Below are positions 6,966-14,857 of a stretch of 64,000 bases of DNA, piece by piece. The DNA comes from Chitinophaga pendula (GTDB lineage Bacteria; Bacteroidota; Bacteroidia; Chitinophagales; Chitinophagaceae). Position 1 is the first letter of the stretch. Every line of letters begins with the position of its first letter. The position numbers were made by a program, and so were the translations under genes. Where the stretch lies: assembly GCF_020386615.1 (NCBI RefSeq), contig NZ_CP077769.1, positions 6,435,501-6,499,500 of the forward strand, written 5' to 3'. The notes beneath the pieces are model-generated. The model ran no database searches, had not been told where the DNA came from, and saw only the letters and a list, made by a program, of their open reading frames with translations.

Positions 6966-9788
6966 TTAGTGTGCTTCGAGCCAGTTTTTACCGGTCCCGA
7001 TCTCCACTTCCACAGGTACAGACAGGGGAAGTGCGTTCTTCATGGCATCACGTATCAACGGTTTGATGATCTCTACTTCGTCGACATGTGCATCGAATAC
7101 CAATTCATCATGTACCTGTAGGATCATACGGCTGCGCAGGTTGTGTGCTTTAAAGGTTTTGTGTACAGCGATCATCGCCAGTTTGATCATGTCGGCTGCA
7201 GTACCTTGTATCGGCATGTTGATGGCATTTCGTTCGGCATAACCGCGAACGACTGCATTGGAAGAGTTGATATCTTTCAGCCAGCGTTTACGTCCCAGGA
7301 GGGTCTCGACATAACCCTTCTTCTGTGCCGACTGTATTTGGTTGTCCATATAGTCACGGATAGCCGGATACTGTGTGAAGTAGTTGTCGATCAGCGTTTT
7401 GGCTTCTCCCCTGGCGATGCCCAGGTTTTCAGAGAGGCCAAAAGCACTCACACCGTATATGATACCGAAGTTGACGCTTTTGGCGTTACGGCGCATATCG
7501 GAGGTGACGTCGGCGATGTCTATGCCATACACTTTGGCTGCAGTAGCGGTATGGATATCTACGCCATCCCGGAAAGCGCTGCTCATCCCGGCATCTTCAC
7601 TGATGGCGGCGATGATACGTAACTCTATCTGGGAATAGTCGGCGGAGAGTAAGGTAAATTCCTCACTACGCGGCACGAAAGCCTTACGTACCTCTCTACC
7701 TCTATCGGTGCGGATAGGAATGTTCTGGAGGTTCGGGTTGTTGGAGCTGAGCCGGCCCGTCACCGCCACGGCCTGATTATAGGAAGTATGCACCCTGTTG
7801 GTACGTGGATTGATCATGAGCGGTAAGGCATCTACATAGGTAGATTTCAGCTTGCTCAGTTCCCGGAATATCAGGATGTCATCGACGATCTTGTGTTTGT
7901 TGGCCAGCTTCTGGAGTACATCTTCACCGGTAGCATATTGCCCGGTACGTGTTTTTTTGGCTTTAGGGTCCAGCTGTAATTTTTCGAACAGCACCTCACC
8001 CAATTGTTTGGGGGACGCTAACTTAAAACGTACACCAGCCTGTTCATACACACTTTCTTCTGCACGACGGATCTCGGTATCCAGCTCGCGGGAATAGTCG
8101 GACAGTGTCTGCGTATCGATACGGATGCCTTCATATTCCATATGAGTGAGTACCTGTACCAGCGGATTTTCCACTTCGTAGAATACTTTCTCTACCGCCT
8201 TCTGCGGCAACATCGGCTCGAACTTTTCCTTCAGCTGCAAGGTAATATCTGCATCTTCAGCCGCGTAGTCTTTGATCTTTTCGATCTCTACATCGCGCAT
8301 AGTACCCTGGCCTTTGCCTTTTTTGCCGATTAGCGTTTCTATGGAAACGGGGGCATATTGCAGGTATTGGGCGCTCAGCATATCCATGCTGCGGCGGCCT
8401 TCGGGTTCGATGAGATAATGTGCGAGCATGGTGTCGAATACTCTGCCCGGTATTTCAAGGCCATACCACTTGAGTACGATCATATCATACTTGATGTTCT
8501 GGCCGATGAACATGATCTTTTCGTTTTCGAAAAGAGGTCTGAACTCTTCGAGGATAGCCCTGGCAGCTTCCCAGTCGGGCGGCATGGGGATATAATAGCC
8601 CTCTCCTTTTATAACGGAGAAGCTCATGCCGACGATCTCCACCGCATTGGCATCGGTACCGGTAGTTTCGGTATCGAAGGATACTTCGTCGTATTGCTGC
8701 AGCAGGGTCAGTAATGCTTTTCGTTTCTCCGGGGAATCGATGAGCTGGTAGTTGTGCGGCGTATTGTCGATATTTTTATCGGCCATGAGAACATTCAGGC
8801 CCTCTTCTTCAGCAGCGGGGGCTACCGTAGCAGAGGCAGGCGTATCTACTGTGTTGCCGAAAAGGTCCGTTTGTTGTGCGCGGCCTTTTGCGGCAGTATC
8901 GGCTTGACCTCCGAAATTATCACCCAGTACACGTTTGCCCAGCGACTTAAATTCGAGTTCGGTGAAGATCTCTGTCAGTTTTTCCTTGTTGGGTTCTTTG
9001 AGGCAGAAATCTTCTTCATGGAAGGTCACTGGCACATTAGTGATGATAGTCGCCAGTTGTTTGGACAGGACGGCATTTTCATGGCCGGCTTTGATCTTTT
9101 CGCCCATTTTACCGCCGATGTTATCTGCATTGGCCAGTATGTTTTCCAGGGAGCCATATTGTGCCAGTAGTTTCATGGCGGTCTTTTCTCCTACCCCGGC
9201 GATACCCGGGATGTTGTCTACCGCATCGCCCATAAGGCCAAGGATATCGATCACCTGGTGGACATCTTTGATCTGCCATTTTTCACATACCTCCTTGGGA
9301 CCGAGGACTTCCTCTTTAGAGCCCATATAGGGGGGCTTCCAGATGAATACATTGTCTTTTACCAGCTGTCCGTAGTCTTTATCAGGGGTGACCATGAATA
9401 CGGTATATCCGCTGGCGGCGGCCTGCCAGGCGAGGGTGCCGATCACGTCATCTGCTTCATAGCCATCTAATTCTACAACAGGGATGTTGAAGCCTTCGAT
9501 GATGCGTTTGATATCAGGCAAAGCATCGAGCAGGTCTTCGGGAGCGTCTTCCCGGTTGGCTTTATAGTCAACGAATGAAGTATGTCTTTCTGTGGGGGCA
9601 TGCGTATCGAACGCCACTGCCATGTGGGTAGGTTTCTCTTTGTTGATAAGATCCAGTAAAGTGGTGGTAAAACCAAACTGGGCGTTGGTATTACGACCGG
9701 TGGTGGTAAGCCGGGGATTCCTTATCAATGCATAGTAGGCACGATAAATCAATGCCATTGCATCCAGTAAAAATAGTTTTTTTTGCAT
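6966..9788 (-). CDS. polA: DNA polymerase I
   Basis: This 940-residue protein has all three PolA domains. The N-terminal 5'-3' exonuclease is seen from LDAMALIYRAYYAL, YEADDVIGTLA and VTPDKDYGQLV, with the helix-hairpin-helix GIAGVGEKTAMKLL. The 3'-5' exonuclease keeps its acidic residues in SFDTETTGTD, FIGQNIKYD and YAAEDADITLQL, so proofreading should be active. The polymerase domain has LLSADYSQIELR (motif A), MRRNAKSVNFGIIYG (motif B) and LQVHDELVFD (motif C). A low-complexity linker near residues 290-330 is rich in Ala and Thr. The enzyme fills gaps and removes RNA primers. Start and length are typical. It has its own promoter and no operon partner. Confidence 0.97.
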   Translation of the reverse strand: MQKKLFLLDAMALIYRAYYALIRNPRLTTTGRNTNAQFGFTTTLLDLINKEKPTHMAVAFDTHAPTERHTSFVDYKANREDAPEDLLDALPDIKRIIEGFNIPVVELDGYEADDVIGTLAWQAAASGYTVFMVTPDKDYGQLVKDNVFIWKPPYMGSKEEVLGPKEVCEKWQIKDVHQVIDILGLMGDAVDNIPGIAGVGEKTAMKLLAQYGSLENILANADNIGGKMGEKIKAGHENAVLSKQLATIITNVPVTFHEEDFCLKEPNKEKLTEIFTELEFKSLGKRVLGDNFGGQADTAAKGRAQQTDLFGNTVDTPASATVAPAAEEEGLNVLMADKNIDNTPHNYQLIDSPEKRKALLTLLQQYDEVSFDTETTGTDANAVEIVGMSFSVIKGEGYYIPMPPDWEAARAILEEFRPLFENEKIMFIGQNIKYDMIVLKWYGLEIPGRVFDTMLAHYLIEPEGRRSMDMLSAQYLQYAPVSIETLIGKKGKGQGTMRDVEIEKIKDYAAEDADITLQLKEKFEPMLPQKAVEKVFYEVENPLVQVLTHMEYEGIRIDTQTLSDYSRELDTEIRRAEESVYEQAGVRFKLASPKQLGEVLFEKLQLDPKAKKTRTGQYATGEDVLQKLANKHKIVDDILIFRELSKLKSTYVDALPLMINPRTNRVHTSYNQAVAVTGRLSSNNPNLQNIPIRTDRGREVRKAFVPRSEEFTLLSADYSQIELRIIAAISEDAGMSSAFRDGVDIHTATAAKVYGIDIADVTSDMRRNAKSVNFGIIYGVSAFGLSENLGIARGEAKTLIDNYFTQYPAIRDYMDNQIQSAQKKGYVETLLGRKRWLKDINSSNAVVRGYAERNAINMPIQGTAADMIKLAMIAVHKTFKAHNLRSRMILQVHDELVFDAHVDEVEIIKPLIRDAMKNALPLSVPVEVEIGTGKNWLEAH

Positions 9789-9814
9789 GCCGATATTCCT
9801 TACATGAGTTTGGG

Positions 9815-9822
9815 CAAAAATA
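9815..9822 (-). promoter_or_regulatory. TAnnTTTG -7 element for polA
   Basis: TATTTTTG on the minus strand (9822 to 9815) matches the Bacteroidota -7 consensus, 26 bases before the polA ATG. No TTG is seen at the -33 distance. Confidence 0.5.
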
Positions 9823-9932
9823 GGGGATAGTTTTTAGTTTGCTATCGTGTTTTCGGGGGATGGGGGGAAGATGGATCGTTTGGAATTTATAACTAGGTGC
9901 TGGAACTTTGAGGCTGAAACATATTCAGGATT

Positions 9933-10283
9933 ATGAAGAAAATATATCATTTATCGACCTGCAATACCTGTCAGCGGATCATTGCAGAAGTGGATGCGAA
10001 AGAAAAAGGATTTGAGTTGCAGGACATCAAGACGCAGCCGATCACTGCAACGCAGCTGGAGGAGATGCATCAGCTGTCGGGAAGTTATGAGGTATTATTT
10101 AGCCGCCGGTCGCAGAAATACCGTCCGATGGGATTGCATGAGAAGACGTTGAGTGAAAAGGATTACCGGGACCTGATCTTACAGGAGTATTCGTTTCTGA
10201 AGCGGCCGGTGGCGATCGCAGACGGAAAGATTTTTATCGGAAATGATAAGAAGACCGTAGAAGCGCTGAAAGCCGTTAAATAG
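9933..10283 (+). CDS. ArsC/Spx-family thioredoxin-fold protein (arsenate reductase-like)
   Basis: The 116-residue protein begins MKKIYHLSTCNTCQRIIAEV. The CNTC at residues 10-13 is in the place of the redox Cys of ArsC and Spx proteins. Further family features are LQDIKTQPITATQLEEM and FLKRPVAIADGKIFIGND, where KRPV is the usual cis-proline segment. ArsC enzymes reduce arsenate with glutathione or glutaredoxin, but most bacterial proteins of this type without an ars operon have no proven role. Spx regulators are an alternative, although the RNA polymerase contact residues cannot be judged here. It is convergent with the glycosyltransferase gene. Confidence 0.8.
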   Translation: MKKIYHLSTCNTCQRIIAEVDAKEKGFELQDIKTQPITATQLEEMHQLSGSYEVLFSRRSQKYRPMGLHEKTLSEKDYRDLILQEYSFLKRPVAIADGKIFIGNDKKTVEALKAVK

Positions 10284-10299
10284 GCTTTTGGTGCGTTTT

Positions 10300-11424
10300 T
10301 CAGGCGGTAACGGCGTCGCCGACAGGTGGGTGCAGTTGCGCAACGAACTGTCTTACAACGGCCTTATATTGCTCCATATCACCTTCATGCTGGAACGAGC
10401 GGAACGGGAATGTCTTCACGGCTTCCAGTGTTTGCTGGAGATGGAAGCCGGTCTGGGAAACATTATAGAAGTAGCCTTTCTGCATGAGGTGTTTGCCCAG
10501 GTATTCCTGTTCGGATTGACCGGGGGTAGGGATGAGAATGGCTTTTTTATCCAGTTTGGCGAGGTCCATCAGGGTGGTATAACCCGAGCGGCTGAGCACC
10601 ATATCGGAAGCGAGCATCGCTTCGTTGAGGGCTTTGGCATCGAGGTGGTTCACCTGTAAGACTTTGGGCGTCAGCTGTATATGCTGTTGTTCGCCCGGTT
10701 TGCCACTTACGATGAGCGCACTGATATCCAGGTCTTTTATCTGACTGATTACCATGGTTTCCAGGTTCGTACGTTGTGGTTCGGGACCTGAGATGAGTAC
10801 CAGGAGATCATATTTTTTTGCAACGCCTTCTCGCGGAACAAAACGGCTGAGGCAGCCCAGGTAAGTGGTATGCGGAGGCAATTTTGCCGGGTGGGCGAGG
10901 ATGCCGGACAGGTTGTTGTCGCCCGCGAAGTCGGGTATCCAGCAGGCGCTGTATCGGCGGATATATCGGTAGTTGAGTTGTTGCAGCAATGCTTCCACAG
11001 GGTTGCCGAAAGGAGTCTTGATAAGCAACTGGTGGGAGATGAAAACGGTAGGGATGTCTTTATGGTAGAGGCCGAAACGATTGTCAGAGATCACGGCATC
11101 TATGCCATACTCTTTGACCGTCTTTTGCAACCATTGTTGCTCATTCTTAACGGCTTTGATGATCTGTGGGATCTGCTGGATGATCTTCCAGCCAAAGAAA
11201 ATACCTTTCTGAGCGTATTGAATGCGATAACCTTGTAGCGGGAGAATGGTGATCTGGGGGAACTCTTGTTGCAGCAGGGCGGCATGCTTTCCTTCCGCTG
11301 CAATAAAAACTTCGCAACCAGCGTTTAATAGTTCATGGATAAGCGGGATATCGCGTGTCGCATGGCCGAGTCCCCAGTCTAGAGGAACGACAAGAATTTT
11401 TTTCGCGGAAAGCCGTGTGGACAA
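10300..11424 (-). CDS. GT-B fold glycosyltransferase family protein (MurG-related)
   Basis: The 374-residue protein begins near KKILVVPLDWGLGHATRDIPL, the N-terminal GLGHATR loop seen in predicted glycosyltransferases related to MurG. The C-terminal domain carries LASDMVLSRSGYTTLMDLA and ILIPTPGQSEQEYLGKHLM, which correspond to the nucleotide-sugar binding half (SRSG and PGQxEQ). The sugar donor and acceptor are unknown; a cell-envelope role is an inference. There is no ATG near the expected N-terminus: the best start is a TTG at 11424, three codons downstream of an in-frame stop. It ends 17 bases from the convergent ArsC-like gene, with no clear terminator between. Confidence 0.78.
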   Translation of the reverse strand: MSTRLSAKKILVVPLDWGLGHATRDIPLIHELLNAGCEVFIAAEGKHAALLQQEFPQITILPLQGYRIQYAQKGIFFGWKIIQQIPQIIKAVKNEQQWLQKTVKEYGIDAVISDNRFGLYHKDIPTVFISHQLLIKTPFGNPVEALLQQLNYRYIRRYSACWIPDFAGDNNLSGILAHPAKLPPHTTYLGCLSRFVPREGVAKKYDLLVLISGPEPQRTNLETMVISQIKDLDISALIVSGKPGEQQHIQLTPKVLQVNHLDAKALNEAMLASDMVLSRSGYTTLMDLAKLDKKAILIPTPGQSEQEYLGKHLMQKGYFYNVSQTGFHLQQTLEAVKTFPFRSFQHEGDMEQYKAVVRQFVAQLHPPVGDAVTA

Positions 11425-11539
11425 ATAAAATTAATTTTTTTTGCGAATTTAGCTTAATTTAGAAATGTGCATTGTTAAGAAAAGGTAAACTCTCAAAACG
11501 ACCGGACTGGAGATTATTTGAAGACTAGTATACTACAAT

Positions 11540-11662
11540 ATGAAAAGAATTAAATGGCTGATGATCTTTTTAATTTGCGGAAGCTTGACGTGGCAGGGTT
11601 GCAGTGTGTTTAAAAAGAACGATTGCGGTTGCCCCACGATGAACAAAAAACGCATGCATTGA
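11540..11662 (+). CDS. 40-residue lipoprotein with Cys-rich tail
   Basis: This ORF, below the usual length cutoff, encodes 40 residues: a lysine/arginine start (MKRIKWLMIF), a hydrophobic run, then GSLTWQGC, where GC fits a lipoprotein cleavage site. After cleavage the mature peptide would be only about 20 residues and contains NDCGCPTMNKKRMH. The short CGCP tail followed by basic residues looks conserved-like rather than random. Supporting points are the signal peptide grammar and the position between a divergent gene and an 82-residue ORF. No family or function can be named. Confidence 0.5.
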   Translation: MKRIKWLMIFLICGSLTWQGCSVFKKNDCGCPTMNKKRMH

Positions 11663-11782
11663 TCCGATTTGATGTTGAATACACAATCTCTTTTAGCCTA
11701 AAGACAGAGCAAATACCTTCATAACCCGCACTTATACCTAACCCGGGTAAAAATAATTACAGGTAACATCAAACTTTTTTTC

Positions 11783-12031
11783 ATGAAACCGGTAGAGAGA
11801 GATTTATTGATCTTGCTACATGAAGACAGATACAACGAGCAGCAGATACAAGTAGCAGTAAAACAGATCAGCGACATGTTAACGCTTGTTGAGACTATGG
11901 ATTATCTGTGTGCCGTAATAGAAGTAGCAGATTGTAACAAATGTAAGATCAGCAGTAAACGGTCACTGTTGGAAAAAGCATTTGCCCGCAAGAGTGACAA
12001 GGCATTCGAGTTTGTGATCCATAAGAACTGA
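11783..12031 (+). CDS. Conserved-looking small cytosolic protein, function unknown
   Basis: The 82-residue product (MKPVERDLLILLHEDRYNEQ...) has no signal peptide and looks mostly helical, with the pattern VAVKQISDMLTLVETMDYL. Three cysteines occur, two in DCNKCK. It lies about 120 bases after the small lipoprotein gene and before the ureohydrolase-fold gene, all on the plus strand. I do not recognise it. Coding is supported by sensible amino acid composition and an ATG; the evidence is otherwise limited. Confidence 0.55.
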   Translation: MKPVERDLLILLHEDRYNEQQIQVAVKQISDMLTLVETMDYLCAVIEVADCNKCKISSKRSLLEKAFARKSDKAFEFVIHKN

Positions 12032-12083
12032 TCTTAGCCCATTTTTTATCATTATCTTACTCCCTCCTGCAGATATGTATTTC

Positions 12084-12106
12084 GTGTATGTAGCAGCTAC
12101 ATACAC
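12084..12106. promoter_or_regulatory. Perfect 23-bp dyad, operator-like
   Basis: GTGTATGTAGC (12084-12094) and GCTACATACAC (12096-12106) are exact inverted copies around a single central A. As RNA it could form a 10-bp stem with a 3-base loop, but no T-run follows, so a protein binding site is more likely than a terminator. It lies about 65 bases upstream of the -7 element of the ureohydrolase-fold gene. Confidence 0.45.
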
Positions 12107-12169
12107 CCTATATAATTGAGATACAAAAACATATCCCCCCCTTTCAGCATATTTATAAAATTCTTGTTG

Positions 12170-12177
12170 TAGGTTTG
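12170..12177 (+). promoter_or_regulatory. TAnnTTTG -7 element for the ureohydrolase-fold gene
   Basis: TAGGTTTG matches the -7 consensus and lies 24 bases before the ATG at 12202. This favours 12202 over the longer reading frame starting at 12175, which would begin inside the promoter. No clear -33 TTG is visible. Confidence 0.5.
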
Positions 12178-12201
12178 CCCGCAAATAAACAGCAAGTTGT
12201 C

Positions 12202-13344
12202 ATGGCAGACTTTACGCTCCTCCAAGCCTTTTTGCAACCCGTTTCCAAAGCCACCCTGAATGATGATCGAGAGTATGATGAATACCAGATCGGTGGTGTA
12301 ACTGATCTCTATGAACCGCATCATATCCCTGACCTGGATGCCGCAGCAATCGTATTGCTGGGGGCTCCCGAAGAACGTGGATATGGCGTCGGCGGAAAAA
12401 AAAATGGCAGCGGTGCGGATGTGATACGCAAAGAATTCTACCGTTTATTTTACTGGCATAGAGAAATTCGTATAGCCGACGTAGGTAACCTGCAGGCCGG
12501 CGATACGCTCGCAGATAGCTATGCCGCCCTGAAGACTGTACTGGGCGAATTGTTGAATGCAAATAAGACCATCATTATATTGGGGGGCTCACATGATCTG
12601 ACATACGCACAGTATAAAGCCTATGCAGCGCATCATTACATTGTAGAAATGACAATGGCAGATGCACTAATTGATCTGCAGGAAGAATCAGCATCCAAGG
12701 CCGAGAGTTTCCTGATGGATATGCTTACAGAACAACCGAACTATATCAGGCATTATAACCACCTGGGATTCCAGAGTTACTTCGTACATCCGAGGATGTT
12801 GGAGACACTGGATAAACTACGCTTCGACTGTTACCGGCTGGGCAAGATCCGGGAGAATATTGAAGAGGCCGAACCGGTACTGCGCAATACAGACCTGTTT
12901 AGCCTTGATATCAATGTGATGCGGCATACGGATGCGCCGGCCTCTACCCTTTCGCCTAACGGATTTACCGGAGAAGAAGCCTGCGCGCTCTCCAAATATG
13001 CAGGAATGAGCAGCCAGCTTAGCTCCTATGGGATCTATGGTTACCGTCCGGAACGGGATCACGAGCAACTGACAGCCAAACAGATCGCGCAGATGCTGTG
13101 GTACTTTGTAGATGGCCGCGCCGTACGAGGTAAAGAAGCGACACTGGAAGAACGGGATGCGTTCTGGGAATTCCATATCGCGTTTGCAGATATCGATACC
13201 GTATTCCTGAAGAGTAAAAAGACAGGACGCTGGTGGATGCAATTGCCCGGTAAAGAGTTTGTTCCCTGCGCTTACAATGATTATCTGCTGGCCAGCAACA
13301 ATGAGATACCGGAGCGTTGGCTACGGCATCAGGAAAGACAATAA
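12202..13344 (+). CDS. Arginase/formimidoylglutamase-fold protein with degenerate metal site
   Basis: The 380-residue protein aligns by eye to the ureohydrolase superfamily: IIILGGSHDLTYAQYKAY matches the GGxHD motif, RLGKIRENIEEAEPVLRNTD and LFSLDINVMRHTDAP match the SxDxDxxDP region, and FTGEEACALSKYAG follows. Active members bind two Mn ions through GGxH, DxHxD and DxD. Here DxHxD is replaced by a segment reading VEMTMADALID without His, and the last motif reads LDIN, so several ligands are missing. The protein is therefore probably not a standard hydrolase. It stands before a YitT gene 24 bases downstream on the same strand. I recall similar degenerate homologs in other Bacteroidota, annotated as formimidoylglutamase, but could not check. 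Confidence 0.75.
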   Translation: MADFTLLQAFLQPVSKATLNDDREYDEYQIGGVTDLYEPHHIPDLDAAAIVLLGAPEERGYGVGGKKNGSGADVIRKEFYRLFYWHREIRIADVGNLQAGDTLADSYAALKTVLGELLNANKTIIILGGSHDLTYAQYKAYAAHHYIVEMTMADALIDLQEESASKAESFLMDMLTEQPNYIRHYNHLGFQSYFVHPRMLETLDKLRFDCYRLGKIRENIEEAEPVLRNTDLFSLDINVMRHTDAPASTLSPNGFTGEEACALSKYAGMSSQLSSYGIYGYRPERDHEQLTAKQIAQMLWYFVDGRAVRGKEATLEERDAFWEFHIAFADIDTVFLKSKKTGRWWMQLPGKEFVPCAYNDYLLASNNEIPERWLRHQERQ

Positions 13345-13368
13345 TTATTTTCAGCAAACAATGTATCT

Positions 13369-14265
13369 ATGTCTTTAGCGCGTAAGTCGCGGATTGCCCG
13401 ATTAAATCTTATACAAAATACGCAGGACTTCGTCCTCATCTCGCTAGGCGTGCTGCTGGCAGCATTGGGATTAAAAGGTTTTTTGCTGCCCAACGGATTC
13501 CTGGATGGTGGGGTAACGGGTATTTCACTGCTGGTGAGCCGTCTGACGGGCTGGTCGATCTCCGTATTGCTGATCCTTATCAACATCCCTTTTATACTGC
13601 TGGCTTACCGTCAGCTCTCTATCACTTTTACGCTGAAAGCACTGGCGGCAATCGTCGGGCTGGCTGCCAGCCTGGTGTTTATCGAAATACCAACGATCAC
13701 CAGCGACAAGCTGCTGATTGCCATATTTGGCGGTTTCTTCCTCGGAGCAGGCATTGGTATGTCCGTGCGAGGTGGCGCTGTGCTGGATGGTACGGAAGTG
13801 CTGGCGCTTTATATCAACCGGAAAACGGTGCTTTCCATGGGAGAAGTGATCATGTACTTTAACGTGGTCATCTTCAGCGTAGCAGCGATCCTGATCAACA
13901 TTGAAACGGCATTGTACGCGATGCTTACCTATCTGTCTGCTTCAAAGACAGTGGATTTCATCATACAGGGTTTTGAAGAGTACATTGCATTGACCATTAT
14001 ATCTGCGGAGAGTGAGCTGATACGTAAGACGCTGACACTGAAATTACGCAAGGGCGTTACGGTGTTCAAAGGGAAGAGCGGATATGGTAAACGCGGTCAG
14101 CAAAGCGACAATGAGATCGATATCGTCTACACAGTGGTTACCCGCCTGGAGGTACACAAGATCATCGACGAGATCGAAAAGATCGACGAGAAGGCCTTTA
14201 TCGTGCAGCACAATATCAACGACACCAAGGGCGGAATGATCAAACGGAGGGCTACACACGGCTAA
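13369..14265 (+). CDS. YitT family membrane protein (DUF161 plus DUF2179)
   Basis: The 298-residue protein has five to six membrane segments in the first 200 residues, with typical YitT signatures LLPNGFLDGGVTGISLL, GIGMSVRGGAVLDGTEVLAL and INRKTVLSMGEVI. The last 80 residues form the soluble DUF2179 domain, with LRKGVTVFKGKSGYG and VVTRLEVHKIIDEIEKID. The transported substrate of the family is not established. It follows the ureohydrolase-fold gene by 24 bases and is likely cotranscribed. Length and layout are normal for the family. Confidence 0.88.
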   Translation: MSLARKSRIARLNLIQNTQDFVLISLGVLLAALGLKGFLLPNGFLDGGVTGISLLVSRLTGWSISVLLILINIPFILLAYRQLSITFTLKALAAIVGLAASLVFIEIPTITSDKLLIAIFGGFFLGAGIGMSVRGGAVLDGTEVLALYINRKTVLSMGEVIMYFNVVIFSVAAILINIETALYAMLTYLSASKTVDFIIQGFEEYIALTIISAESELIRKTLTLKLRKGVTVFKGKSGYGKRGQQSDNEIDIVYTVVTRLEVHKIIDEIEKIDEKAFIVQHNINDTKGGMIKRRATHG

Positions 14266-14298
14266 ACGTTACGGCAACCCTATCCACACCCCCGCGTA

Positions 14299-14706
14299 TC
14301 AATTCAATTCTGCTTCTTTCAGGAGCGCTACTACCCTATCTTTTATGTAAGCAGCTTTATTATCTGCGGCGATGGTTTGATCGTCGAGGCCGAAGAGGCT
14401 TTTGGCTGCTTTGGTGTCGATCGTTTTAAAATAGCGGTCGCGTTGTTGTATCCACGCGTCTTGATCTGTTTTGAGAACCGTCTGTCTGTCTGCACCGAGG
14501 CGTTCGTACAGTTCCTCATATACGGCCTGTAACATGCTGTCTAGTTGCTGATAGTATTCGATGGCGCAGCTATACATATCCTGGCCTTTGGCCATGCATT
14601 GCTGATAGCGGATATCCAAAGAGTCGACGGCAGCGGTATACCGTGTCTGTGCGGAGGTGGTAGCTGCTATTGTCAAAAACAGTGCGGAGAGCAAAAGAAG
14701 TCGCAT
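14299..14706 (-). CDS. Secreted LprI-like protein (DUF1311)
   Basis: The 135-residue product has a signal peptide (MRLLLLSALFLTIAATTSAQ) and then the DUF1311/LprI pattern: QQCMAKGQDMYSCAIEYYQQ with two cysteines, LDSMLQAVYEELYERL, and TDQDAWIQQRDRYF. LprI of Mycobacterium is described as a lysozyme inhibitor, but most DUF1311 proteins are periplasmic and uncharacterised. The two Cys could form a disulfide. It stands alone, convergent with the YitT gene. Confidence 0.75.
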   Translation of the reverse strand: MRLLLLSALFLTIAATTSAQTRYTAAVDSLDIRYQQCMAKGQDMYSCAIEYYQQLDSMLQAVYEELYERLGADRQTVLKTDQDAWIQQRDRYFKTIDTKAAKSLFGLDDQTIAADNKAAYIKDRVVALLKEAELN

Positions 14707-14794
14707 AGGTGAAAAACGATGGTTACAAATATATATATAATAAGTATTATATCATATAGCCGGCGCGGAGGGATATAATACATGCATAATATTG

Positions 14795-14840
14795 AACGGC
14801 CCTTTAATAGCGTCTTCAGGGGCGGTATTAAAGGGCCGTT
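14795..14840 (-). terminator. Intrinsic terminator of the M16 peptidase operon
   Basis: Arms 14795-14809 and 14826-14840 are perfectly complementary over 15 bases with a 16-base loop. It lies just downstream of the minus-strand M16 gene and upstream of the DUF1311 gene, so it most likely ends the peptidase transcript. Confidence 0.75.
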
Positions 14841-14857
14841 TTAGTGACAGTGGGTCA

